The notes under the pieces are model-generated. The model saw nothing but the letters and a program-made list of their open reading frames with translations. It was not told where the DNA came from and searched no databases. From the NCBI GenBank assembly GCA_963579905.1, contig CAUZIZ010000005.1, forward strand, positions 1 to 64,000: DNA of 64,000 nt, read 5' to 3'. Positions 51,972 through 60,905 of the stretch are shown piece after piece; position 1 is the stretch's first letter, and each line of letters starts with the position of its first letter. The position numbers were made by a program, and so were the translations under genes. The DNA comes from CAUZIZ01 sp963579905 (GTDB lineage: Bacteria; Acidobacteriota; UBA6911; RPQK01; JAJDTT01).

Positions 51972-54467
51972 TCAGCCGGTGTTGGTTCCGAGACTTTCCC
52001 TGAGTCGGGTGTTCTTTGGATCGTAGCGGGGCTCAGAGACTACGGTGGCTGGATACCTCTGGTCGAAGAACTCGATCTCGACACTGCTGCCGAAGAAGGA
52101 GTGTTCGACCGGGAGATTACCGTAGGCAATGCTTTCCCCAACTGTATAGCCGAAGTTGGCGCTGGTTACATATCCCACAACCCGGTCCTGACACCAGATC
52201 GGTTCCTTGCCCATGACCACCACTCGGGGATCCTCCAGACGCAGGCAACAGAGCTGACGGCGGACACCTTCCTTATGGATTCTTTCCAGCGCCTCGCGAC
52301 CCAGAAAATCTCCCTTGGACATCCGGACGACAAAACCTAGTCCAGCCTCGATAGGGTTGTTCTCGGAGTGGATATCATTGCCCCAGAATCGATAGCCCTT
52401 CTCCAGCCTCAAGCTTTCGAAGGCTCCTCCGCCCGCGGCCGCTAGTCCTAGACCGGAGCCAGCTTCCCAGAGTGTGTCCCAGAGATGAAGCCCGAATTCA
52501 GTGGGAGCGTAGAGCTCCCACCCCAGCTCCCCCACATAGGAGATCCGGAGGGCCAGAACCGGAACCTGGTTCACGTAAATCGATTGGGCAGTCAGGTAGG
52601 GAAAAGCGGAATTGGACAGATCGTTCTCGCAGGCAGACTGGAGGAGATCTCGCGAGCCGGCCCCCCACAAGCCCAAACAGCAGTAAGCTGACGTCAGATC
52701 GGTCAACTGGAACCCTTCCCTTCCCGACAACTGAGAACGGATCCAAGCCAGGTCGTGCATGCCAACGCCGGCGCCGGTGATGATCAGGAACCGTTCCTCC
52801 TCCAGCCGCGTCACCGTGAGATCGCATTCGATGCCACCGTTCCGGTTCAGCAGAGGGGTATAAGTGATCCTACCCAGGGGTTGGTCCATCTGGTTGGCCG
52901 CCAAATGCTGGAGAAAGGACAAACAGCCTGTCCCTCTTAATTCGAGCTTGGTGAAGGGCGTCAGATCGAACAGCGAGACACGTTCTCTAGTAGCCAGATG
53001 TTCGGCGGCAATCACGGGCGACCACAGACGAGCAGACCAGCCCTCGCGGTCGCATCCTGCTTCGGGTCGGGGAAGAGATGCGTTGCTGGAGAACCATTGT
53101 GGACGCTCCCAACCGGCGTTCTCAAACATCTCCGCTCCCAGCTCTTCCAGGCGAGAATGGAAGGGGCTCAGCCGCAGGCGACGTGGGGCCTCTATCTGCT
53201 GTTGTGGATGAATGACGTCGTAGACCTCCCGATATTGCTGCTCCCCTCTGCGTTTGACATAAGGGCGACTGGGAACATGAGAATGGAATCGATTGCAGTC
53301 TACATCCCGCAGATCCAGTGGGGGGACGCCCTCGACCATATATTCGGCAATGGCCCTGCCCACACCGCCGCCGTGAGTCAACCATACCGCCTCGGCCAAC
53401 CAGAATCCTTCCAGTACGGCTGATTGTCCTAGAAGGGAGTTGCCATCCGGCGTGAAAGCGAAAATTCCGTTGATGCGGTAGGGGAACTCAACATCCTGGA
53501 AAGAAGGAAAGAGCTCGAGCGCGTCGGCCTTGGCGTTTTCAAAATGCTCGGGTGTAAAAGGTCTGAGGGCTGATCTGGGTTCCCCGGTCTCCTCCTCACC
53601 CAGATCCTCCAGGTCGATTGACAGGGGCTCGTGTCGGTAGGACCCCATACCGTAGCAGTCGAAGTCCTGCCGGAAGTACATGGATCGATCCTGGTGCCGC
53701 AAAACGGGGTGGGTGACCTCCACGCTGCTGCCGGCCAGCTCCGGCAGTGTCTCGGTCCGAGCGTAAAGGTGCTGCATGGGCTGCATCGGCACTGGAACCC
53801 CGGCAAGCCTTCCCACTCTAGGACCCCAGATTCCGGCACAAAGGAGCACCGCTTCAGTCTCTATCCTACCCTGACCGCAGCAGACGGCATGCACCCTGCC
53901 CCGCTTCGTTTCAATCGAATTGACGCGGGCGTCCGGTACGAAGGTGGCACCCCGGCTCTGGGCCTCCCTGGCCAGAGCCTTCAAAATGCGGACACCCTTT
54001 CCTAGCCCGTCTGAGGGGACATGGTAGCCGCCGTGGACTCGCTGGATGGCCAGGTTGGGGATCAGCGATTTCACCTCCTGAGGGGTGATGATCTGGGCAG
54101 GTAGCCCCCAGGATCGAGCGAAACCGAGCCTCCGCTTCAACTCCCACTGGCGCTCGCGACTGTATGCGATTTCAATACTGCCGACTGGATAGAAGCAGGG
54201 ATTCTCGCCTTCCACCGACAACTCGTTGTAAAGCTCCGCCGTCCACTGCGCCAGCTGACAGACGGTCTTGGAGGGATTGGTCTGGAATACCAGACCGGGG
54301 GCATGAGAGGTAGATCCAAGAATCTCGAACAGTGGGCCCTGGTCCAGCACCACAACGTCGCGCCACCCATGAAGCGTCAGATAGTGGGCGGCGCTGGAGC
54401 CAACCACCCCTGCACCAATGATGACGACCCGAGCTTTTTCAGGGAAATTCAAGTTATCTGAGCCCAT
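51972..54467 (-). CDS. Dimethylglycine/sarcosine dehydrogenase-like flavoprotein with GcvT domain
   Basis: An 831-aa protein from the ATG at 54467, one base after the previous stop. The N-terminal FAD domain has VVIIGAGVVGSSAAHYL (GxGxxG at 18-23). It also has GSTSHAPG with H55 at the position where dimethylglycine dehydrogenase binds FAD covalently. The C-terminal half carries the folate-binding GcvT-type domains (LFDLTPFTKLELRG, GGIECDLTVTRL, GELGWELYAPTE, RLEKGYRFWGNDI). It would demethylate dimethylglycine or sarcosine, passing formaldehyde to tetrahydrofolate. It is directly downstream of a betaine-homocysteine methyltransferase-like gene, which fits betaine breakdown. Confidence 0.87.
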   Translation of the reverse strand: MGSDNLNFPEKARVVIIGAGVVGSSAAHYLTLHGWRDVVVLDQGPLFEILGSTSHAPGLVFQTNPSKTVCQLAQWTAELYNELSVEGENPCFYPVGSIEIAYSRERQWELKRRLGFARSWGLPAQIITPQEVKSLIPNLAIQRVHGGYHVPSDGLGKGVRILKALAREAQSRGATFVPDARVNSIETKRGRVHAVCCGQGRIETEAVLLCAGIWGPRVGRLAGVPVPMQPMQHLYARTETLPELAGSSVEVTHPVLRHQDRSMYFRQDFDCYGMGSYRHEPLSIDLEDLGEEETGEPRSALRPFTPEHFENAKADALELFPSFQDVEFPYRINGIFAFTPDGNSLLGQSAVLEGFWLAEAVWLTHGGGVGRAIAEYMVEGVPPLDLRDVDCNRFHSHVPSRPYVKRRGEQQYREVYDVIHPQQQIEAPRRLRLSPFHSRLEELGAEMFENAGWERPQWFSSNASLPRPEAGCDREGWSARLWSPVIAAEHLATRERVSLFDLTPFTKLELRGTGCLSFLQHLAANQMDQPLGRITYTPLLNRNGGIECDLTVTRLEEERFLIITGAGVGMHDLAWIRSQLSGREGFQLTDLTSAYCCLGLWGAGSRDLLQSACENDLSNSAFPYLTAQSIYVNQVPVLALRISYVGELGWELYAPTEFGLHLWDTLWEAGSGLGLAAAGGGAFESLRLEKGYRFWGNDIHSENNPIEAGLGFVVRMSKGDFLGREALERIHKEGVRRQLCCLRLEDPRVVVMGKEPIWCQDRVVGYVTSANFGYTVGESIAYGNLPVEHSFFGSSVEIEFFDQRYPATVVSEPRYDPKNTRLRESLGTNTG

Positions 54468-54468
54468 T

Positions 54469-55444
54469 CTATTTCTGGATGCGATCCCAGTTGAACTCGG
54501 TCTCACTCATGGGAGAGTCGGGGAGAGGATGCCAGATGTCCACCTTCTCCTTTTTCCCCAGGGCTCGGGCCATCTCGAGGACGTGGCTCCCAATGGAGTC
54601 ACAACAGCTGCCGATGAAGTTGACGCCAAGATCCCGTTCCTTCTGGGCAAAGTCCCCTAACTCGTATCGCGTCAAGAGAATCCTTTCCAGCTTGTCTGGA
54701 AAGGCCGGATCCCCAGTGAACCAAGGGACCCCCTCCGAACAGCCGAAGGCCGCGGGTTGAGCGGCAAGGTAGTCATCGGTAGCTCGACGCATCGACTCGA
54801 TGATGGGGTAGGTTCGCTTGGGGTCCCCCATGCAATTGGTTCCAACAATATCTGCTCCTTCATCCGTGAGGATTCGCGCACACTCGGCCGCCGAAAATCC
54901 GTCAACCGTCTTCTCGTCTCCACGAAAGGACACGGTGATCATGGAGGGTACCTGGGAGTTCTTTTTGAGCACCTCCAGACACAGCCGGACCTCGCCCAGA
55001 TGCCAGAAGGTCTCACCGATGAAGAAATCTACGCCCGCCTGCGCCTCAACCTGCTCCTGGAACATTGCGGCTACCAGGCTCCTGGAGGAAGGGCTATCGG
55101 GATCCCATTTCCAGGTCGCGCCCAAATCGCCTGCGACCAGGACCGCTTCCCCCGCCACTTCCTTACAGATCTGGGTGGCCTTCCGGTTGATCTCGAAGGT
55201 CTGCTGATCCCGACCGACGGTGGCCAGCTTTTCTCGGCTGCCATAGAAGGCCATAACCTGAAGCACTTCGGCGCCGGCGTGCAGAAACTCAAGATGGAGT
55301 TGACGAATGGCATCGGATGTTCCAATACGAAGTAGGGAGTGAAGGCACCAGCGGTTCCGTATCCCTGACACTCCAACTCTACAATGTAGCCCCGTCCCCA
55401 AGTACTACCCCTTCTGCCAGTTTCTCGAGAATGCCTTGGCTCAA
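54469..55444 (-). CDS. Betaine-homocysteine methyltransferase-like protein, 5' end frameshifted
   Basis: A homocysteine S-methyltransferase-domain protein. The zinc cysteines are GTNCMG and GSCCDS, matching the C...CC set of BHMT. The clean frame begins around 55330 (SDAIRQLHLEFLHAGAEVLQ). The expected N-terminus is encoded just upstream in other frames: a TTG at 55444 with AGAGGGG reads GILEKLAEGVVLGDG. A one-base loss in a G run near 55390 then leads to a frame reading GAFTPYFVLEHP, and a second one-base loss near 55323 leads to the main frame. Without the indels it is about 325 aa. It probably transfers a methyl from betaine or dimethylsulfoniopropionate to homocysteine. Confidence 0.82.
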
Positions 55445-55590
55445 TAGAATCCCCTCTTCTTCAAGAGTGAATGTATGCTTGAAAGCGTTGTTCTACAAAT
55501 GGCTATAGTACGCCATGAGGCTTTCGGCGATCCGCTTGGGCATGTTACTCTAGCTTGCTTCCGCGAGAAACTTTCTGGGCCCTCTTGATC

Positions 55591-57099
55591 ATGATCTGGT
55601 CATTCCTCTGCTACCTGGTGCTGCTTCTCGGTCTCGGTCTCTTGGCAGCCCGTCGTACCAGGACCTTAAAGGGATTCCTGCTGGCGGATCGTTCCTTGGG
55701 TCCCTGGATCACGGCGTTGTCGGCCGAAGCCACCGCCATGAGCGGCTGGCTCTTGATCGCCTTCCCGGCCAAGGCATTTACCCACGGACTTTCCACGATC
55801 TGGGTAGGACTGGCGTGCGTCCTGGGAGACGCTCTGAACTGGCTTTCTGTCTCCAAGAGGCTTAGAGAACAGACGGAACGACTCCGCGCACTGACACTGC
55901 CTGAGTTCCTGGAGCAGAGATTTTCCAAGGAGGGCGGATATGCCGTCCAGTTGGTGGCTACCTCTGGAATCATGGTCTTTATGCTCCTTTATCTGTGGGC
56001 CCAGTTCGTGGCCGCCGGCAAGGTCATGGGGGCAATCCTGGACCCATTGGATTACCCGGAGGCCTGCGTTTTGTCCGCCTTGATCATCATCCTGTACACC
56101 CTGATGGGGGGATTCCGCGCAGTCGCCTGGACCGATTTCCTGCAGGGGATTACGATCCTCTTCGCTCTGGTGCTGCTGCCGCTGGTGTGCCTGAGCCGGA
56201 TCGGTGGTTGGAGCGGGCTCATGGAGCAGCTCTCCCAAGCTGCCGCGGAAATGCCTGAGAGCTCGAGTGTCAATCTGGATCATTGGTTCGGGGGGCTGAC
56301 CGGTCTAATCCTGTTTTCCTTCTTATTCGAGGACGCTGGGGTAGGAGCCGGTTACGTGGGGCAGCCTCACATTAGCGCCCGCTTCATGGCGATCCGCAAG
56401 ACCGCACACATCCGAAAGGCCTTCGTCATCTCGATCCTCTGGACTACGGTCACCTGTGCAGGATCGGTGCTTCTTGGCCTCACCTCACACTACTGGTACC
56501 GGCTCGGCACCGGAGGAGCTGTCCACTCACGTGGCGGGGAAATGCCTCCTTTCGATGTGGAACAGATCATGCCCATGATGGCCCGTCAGGTCCTGGATCC
56601 CTGGCTGGCCGGCATTCTGGTCTCGGCCATGATGGCGGCAATCATGTCCTCCGCCGATAGCTACCTGCTCTCTGCTACCAGCTCCATGACCCGGGATGTC
56701 TACCATCGAATCTTCCGCCAGACCGCTTCCGAGGCAGAGCTGCTGCGGATCTCCCGAGTAGTCACCGTGTCGCTGGGGGTTGGGGCCCTGCTCCTGGCGG
56801 TCTCCACCGACCCCTGGAGTCCAGAATCCACCGTCTATCGCCTGGTTCTGTATGCCTGGAGCGGCCTCTCGGGATGCTTTACGGCACCCGTCCTGATGGC
56901 GCTCTTCTACAGGGGTATGACCCGATCCGGCTGTCTTTTCGGAATCATTTGCGGGGGCACGACCAGTTTACTCTGGCATCACTTCCCACCACTGGGCTTC
57001 GCCACCTACGAACTGATCCCAGCCGTCATGGTATCCGCACTGGCGATCTGGTGGGTGTCCCGGCTGGGTGGAAACTCCAGCCATCACCTGCGGTCCTGA
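55591..57099 (+). CDS. Sodium:solute symporter (SSS family)
   Basis: A 502-aa, about thirteen-helix protein. The N-terminus MIWSFLCYLVLLLGLGLLAA and the segments LADRSLGPWITALSAEATAMSGW and LVSAMMAAIMSSADSYLLSA are the SSS/PutP signatures, including the second sodium-site region. A TTG 36 bp upstream could also be used. It is divergent from the BHMT/dehydrogenase genes with a gap of about 110-150 bp, so it is a candidate importer for betaine, proline or a related methylated amine (inference from context). It is closest in pattern to proline permeases. Confidence 0.87.
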   Translation: MIWSFLCYLVLLLGLGLLAARRTRTLKGFLLADRSLGPWITALSAEATAMSGWLLIAFPAKAFTHGLSTIWVGLACVLGDALNWLSVSKRLREQTERLRALTLPEFLEQRFSKEGGYAVQLVATSGIMVFMLLYLWAQFVAAGKVMGAILDPLDYPEACVLSALIIILYTLMGGFRAVAWTDFLQGITILFALVLLPLVCLSRIGGWSGLMEQLSQAAAEMPESSSVNLDHWFGGLTGLILFSFLFEDAGVGAGYVGQPHISARFMAIRKTAHIRKAFVISILWTTVTCAGSVLLGLTSHYWYRLGTGGAVHSRGGEMPPFDVEQIMPMMARQVLDPWLAGILVSAMMAAIMSSADSYLLSATSSMTRDVYHRIFRQTASEAELLRISRVVTVSLGVGALLLAVSTDPWSPESTVYRLVLYAWSGLSGCFTAPVLMALFYRGMTRSGCLFGIICGGTTSLLWHHFPPLGFATYELIPAVMVSALAIWWVSRLGGNSSHHLRS

Positions 57100-57301
57100 C
57101 CAACTCCTGCAGTCGGTTCACAAGGCTTCTCGAAGACGCCTGGAACGCGTCGTGATTTTGTCCTTTCCAAAACACGAGGCTGCGAGCCAGATCATTCACA
57201 AGGAAACTTTGGGTCCGGCGTAGCGGTGGGCTCCAGGCCGCCGTCCGAGCCAAAGGCCGAAAGAATAAGACTTCGGCCCGGAAGCCAAAGCTACGTTCGC
57301 A

Positions 57302-57369
57302 AATAAAGTTTCAGCGTAGTTGTAGTTATAGTGAGTCGCACCGGCCCCATTCGAGAAGAAAACTTTTTC
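57302..57369 (-). repeat. Family A element, reversed and lengthened
   Basis: Read on the minus strand, it begins AAGTTTTCTTCTCGAATGGGG and ends CGCTGAAACTTT (both shown here in short form). Another reversed left half lies at 57867-57892. The gap 57100-58500 also holds a palindrome with arms at 57428-57465 and 57574-57612 (CCGCTTTAGCGGGCTTCTCG type). I see no convincing gene in it. Confidence 0.6.
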
Positions 57370-58500
57370 CTACTTCTGAATTCATCGCTAGAGCAGAAGG
57401 TTTCACTGCAGCCAACCCTATCCAGGAGTCCGCTTTAGCGGGCTTCTCGCGGAAAGGCTTTAGCCAGGATCCGTTGTGATCTCCACTACCAAGGCTCGCC
57501 TTCAGTTCTCAAAGACACCCAAGATTCCCTGGGATCCTTATCAGAGGTGCACAGGAGCATCGGACCAGACTTTGGCTAAAGCCCTCACTCGAGAAGCCCG
57601 CTGAAGCGGGATCAAGTTTCGCCTCGCCCCGATAGCCGGCCCTGAAAGGACCGGTCTATTACGCTTCGCGCCAGCCTGCTGAAGCAGGCTCCGAGAGCGG
57701 TCAGATGTCCAGACCAAGCGAATGCTACGAGCCGGATCATTCGAGAAAGAGCTGTCATCAGCAGCCAGGTTTCGACGTAATCGTCTGTAGCACGTCACAA
57801 CCGTATTAAAGTCGTTGGGTTTCGTTCTTTCTCTATCTAAATCTGGAAATGGAGTTTCGCCCCTAGGATGCACTGGCCCCATTCGAGAAAAAAACGTCAG
57901 CCGGGGCTGGCAGAGATCTTGCTGTTGTCCGGCTCTCTCCTGGGAACTTGGGCTCATCTTGGGACAGGTCACGTCGTAGGCTCTGATGGGGAAAAATATT
58001 CGTTGACAGGGGACGGACCCTCTGCAATGATCAGGCTCGAATACGCAGATCTCAACGAATTGTTCGCTCTCCAGTACCAACGTCCTGGCGGCCGCACGAC
58101 ACGCAAGTGGTGCTGTAGGGAAGCATGTGTTTAGACGATTCACCGTCTTGTGCACATGTCACGTTCGGACTATCCTTGCCACGAGCTGACACGGTGCGGG
58201 CAGAAGCGCAGGAAAGAAGAGTGATACGGTCCAGGTTCCCGAACGTGATCGACTGCGTGCCGCGTTGAAGAAAACGGGAATCGAGACCGGGTTTCAGTGT
58301 CCGTTGTCTCTCCACAAGCAGCCAGCCTACAGTGGATCGGATCATACCCCAGAGGACTTCCCAGTGAACTCGGGCCTGAGCGGAACGATGCTTTCTCTGC
58401 CGCTGTCTGCGGGAATTTCACGGACAGAGATCGGGAGAGGAGTAGCTGCCCCTCCCGGGGCCTTGGAATTGATTCATCCCGAAGCTTCGGTGACTTGGGG

Positions 58501-59700
58501 ATGATGGACCCTATAGGGCTGCAGCAGATCTCAACCGCGGTCGATCGTCTGGAGACCTGGATCGAGGGGGAAGAGTTTGCCGGGTGGGATCCATTCGATG
58601 CCTTGAATAGTCCCATTCTGAGTCGTCTTACATTCACCAACCGGCGGATCGGCCAGATTTGGGTTCAGCTGCTGAAGCGGAGCCCGGTCAACCTTCGACC
58701 TCTGTTAAGAGTACCCAAGGGGCGTAATCCGAAAGCAGCTGGACTGTTTCTAGCTTCCTATTGGCGGAAGTACCTCATGACCCAGAACGAGGACCATCTG
58801 AAGCGCGCACAGTGGTTTGCGCAGTGGCTGCGCGAGAATGTCTCGCCCGGATACCTGGGCTCTTGTTGGGGCTATAACTTCGACTGGCCCAATCGTGGAT
58901 TCTTCGCCCCCCAGGGAACGCCGACCATCGTTGGCACCGCTACGATTGGATTGGCCTTCATGGACATTCTGAAACTGCCTGCCCGATCGGCCGATCCCGA
59001 GTTCGAAAAAAACGCGTTGCAAACGGCGCGGAGCGCCTGCGAATTCCTCCTCCGCAACCTCCACTTGACCCGTCCTTCTGCCGACGAATTGTGCTTCAGC
59101 TACACGCCCCTGGATCGGACATTTATCCACAACGCCAATCTCCTGGGAGGGTCCCTGCTGGCTGAGGTGGCTGCTGCGACATCCGAGGCGGATCTGGCGG
59201 CAGCAGCCCAGGCTTCCGCTCGCTATTCAGCAAACCGGCAGCGCCGGGACGGCTCCTGGGCCTACGGTGAGGGTTCACAATATACCTGGGTCGATGGTTT
59301 CCACACGGGTTACGTGTTGGTCGCTTTGAAACGTATTGGAGCCGCTCTCGGAACCACGGAGTTCGAGCAGGCGGTTGAGCGCGGATATGAATATTGGAGA
59401 AATGTTTTCTTCACCCAGAAAGGCGTCCCAAGGTACTATTCGGAAAGCACTTATCCCATTGATGCCCACGGTGTCGCTCAGGCGATTCTGACCTTCCTCG
59501 AGTTCACGGACCAGGACCCCGAGGCAGGCGATCGTGCCGCCCGCACCGCCCTCTGGGCAACCGACCATATGCAGGGATCGGCAGGCTACTTTCACTACCA
59601 GATCCACCGCACATACCGAATCCGAATACCTTACATGCGCTGGTCACAGGCTTGGATGCATCGAGCCCTGGTGGAATTGCAGCGAAGGACGGTCAATTGA
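58501..59700 (+). CDS. Six-hairpin (alpha/alpha toroid)-like protein
   Basis: A 399-aa protein from the ATG at 58501; the frame is open further upstream but loses coding character there. It shows repeated helix pairs with Trp/Tyr/Gly turns (GSCWGYNFDWPNRGFFAPQG, TPTIVGTATIGLAFMD, SWAYGEGSQYTWVDGFHTGY, GVPRYYSESTYPIDAHGVAQ) typical of alpha/alpha-barrel glycan-processing enzymes or prenyltransferase-like toroids. It has no signal peptide. Its stop overlaps the DUF354 start (TTGA). The pair often occurs in surface polysaccharide clusters. The exact reaction is unknown. Confidence 0.7.
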   Translation: MMDPIGLQQISTAVDRLETWIEGEEFAGWDPFDALNSPILSRLTFTNRRIGQIWVQLLKRSPVNLRPLLRVPKGRNPKAAGLFLASYWRKYLMTQNEDHLKRAQWFAQWLRENVSPGYLGSCWGYNFDWPNRGFFAPQGTPTIVGTATIGLAFMDILKLPARSADPEFEKNALQTARSACEFLLRNLHLTRPSADELCFSYTPLDRTFIHNANLLGGSLLAEVAAATSEADLAAAAQASARYSANRQRRDGSWAYGEGSQYTWVDGFHTGYVLVALKRIGAALGTTEFEQAVERGYEYWRNVFFTQKGVPRYYSESTYPIDAHGVAQAILTFLEFTDQDPEAGDRAARTALWATDHMQGSAGYFHYQIHRTYRIRIPYMRWSQAWMHRALVELQRRTVN

Positions 59701-60698
59701 GGATCTGGCTGGATCTGGCAAACTCTCCGCAGGTTCTCTTTTTCGGGCCCATCCTGACCGAGTTGGATGGGCGTGGTCATGAAGTGGAGGTCACCAGCCG
59801 AGCTTACGCTCAAACCACCCACTTGGCCGATCAATTGAAGATTCGACACCAGACCATCGGCGGTCATGGAGGGCGCCGGCTACTGTCCCTGCTGAGTCAG
59901 AACGTCGCTCGCGCTCTGGCGTTGATCCGCTGGGCTCGGGGACGGCGTTTTGCGCTTGCCGTCAGCCATAATTCCTATAGTCAAGCGATTGCAGCTGCCC
60001 TGATGCGCATCCCCTTCGTGACCTTGATGGATTACGAACATCAACCGCTGAACCACCTCTGTTTCCGGCTCGCAAACCGTGTGATCGTTCCCGAAGCCTT
60101 TCCGGTGGAGTCGTTGGAGAAGTACGGTGCGAGAGGAAAAAGCGAGACCTATCCCGGAGTCAAGGAACAGATCTACCTCTCCGATTTCGAGCCGGATCCC
60201 GATTTCCTGCGGCGCGAGTCTCTCGCTTCTGATCGGGCCCTCGTGGTCCTTCGTCCCCCCGCTCCCTGGACCGCCTACCATCGCTTCGAGAATGGACTCT
60301 TCGACCTGGTGCTGGAGAAGCTGACTGGCGAAGAAGAAGCCGATTGTCTGTTCCTGCCTCGGGTGCCTAGTCAGGCCGAAAGCGTGCGCCACCTAAGCCG
60401 ATTGAAGATTGCCGACAGAGTCTATGACGGTCCTAACCTGCTCCATCACGCCCAACTGGTAGTCAGTGGAGGTGGCACCATGAATCGTGAGTCCGCGATC
60501 ATTGGAACCCCAACCTTCACCGTCTTCAAGGGGGAGTTGGGCGCAGTAGATCGGTCTCTGATCGAGCGAGGCAGACTGCAGCAGCTGCAGACCGAGTCGG
60601 ACATTGGTAAACTGAAGATCCGGGCAGCTGACAATCGAAAGCCTCTTCTGAGCAGCACCAACCTGCTATCAGAAGTCACCGATCAGATCCTTGGTTAG
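59697..60698 (+). CDS. DUF354 protein (GT-B-like)
   Basis: A 333-aa protein with a TTG start overlapping the previous stop, giving the conserved N-terminus MRIWLDLANSPQVLFFGPIL. DUF354 proteins have a GT-B-like double Rossmann fold; SHNSYSQAIAAALMRIPFV and later LLHHAQLVVSGGGTMNRESA match the UDP-sugar epimerase / MurG-like donor region. It is probably a glycosyl-transfer or sugar-nucleotide enzyme in envelope polysaccharide synthesis, coupled to the six-hairpin-like protein. The substrate is unknown. It is followed by family C and A repeats. Confidence 0.85.
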   Translation: MRIWLDLANSPQVLFFGPILTELDGRGHEVEVTSRAYAQTTHLADQLKIRHQTIGGHGGRRLLSLLSQNVARALALIRWARGRRFALAVSHNSYSQAIAAALMRIPFVTLMDYEHQPLNHLCFRLANRVIVPEAFPVESLEKYGARGKSETYPGVKEQIYLSDFEPDPDFLRRESLASDRALVVLRPPAPWTAYHRFENGLFDLVLEKLTGEEEADCLFLPRVPSQAESVRHLSRLKIADRVYDGPNLLHHAQLVVSGGGTMNRESAIIGTPTFTVFKGELGAVDRSLIERGRLQQLQTESDIGKLKIRAADNRKPLLSSTNLLSEVTDQILG

Positions 60699-60716
60699 TG
60701 CCCCCTATCGAAGGCG

Positions 60717-60890
60717 CGACCTGAGGGTGAACTACCAGTATTAACATCCCAAATCCAGCAGAGCCGCGAACGACTTGAGCCGCTAGCAAGATGGGCCCAG
60801 GTTCCGAGGAGAGAGCCGGACGACTCTTCCCCACGCAGTGATGCTCAATCTCCCCAGTAGCCGGAAGTTTCTTTCTCGTATGGGGCCGTT
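60717..60890 (+). repeat. Family C copy running into a family A left half
   Basis: It starts CGACCTGAGGGTGAACTACC and includes AGCCGCGAACGACTTGAGCC and the run up to CCCACGCAGTGA. It aligns with 28687-28836 at high identity. The right end joins GGAAGTTTCTTTCTCGTATG (from about 60862), the same junction as in the 28.7-kb copy. Confidence 0.8.
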
Positions 60891-60905
60891 CCCATCCTAC
60901 AAGGG

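Noticed and set aside
57541..58155. Minus-strand 204-aa frame and a plus-strand 88-aa frame (57868-58134)
   Set aside because: Both cross palindromes and family A pieces; the plus frame has a faint sigma-factor-like stretch (ELFALQYQR) that I could not extend in any frame.
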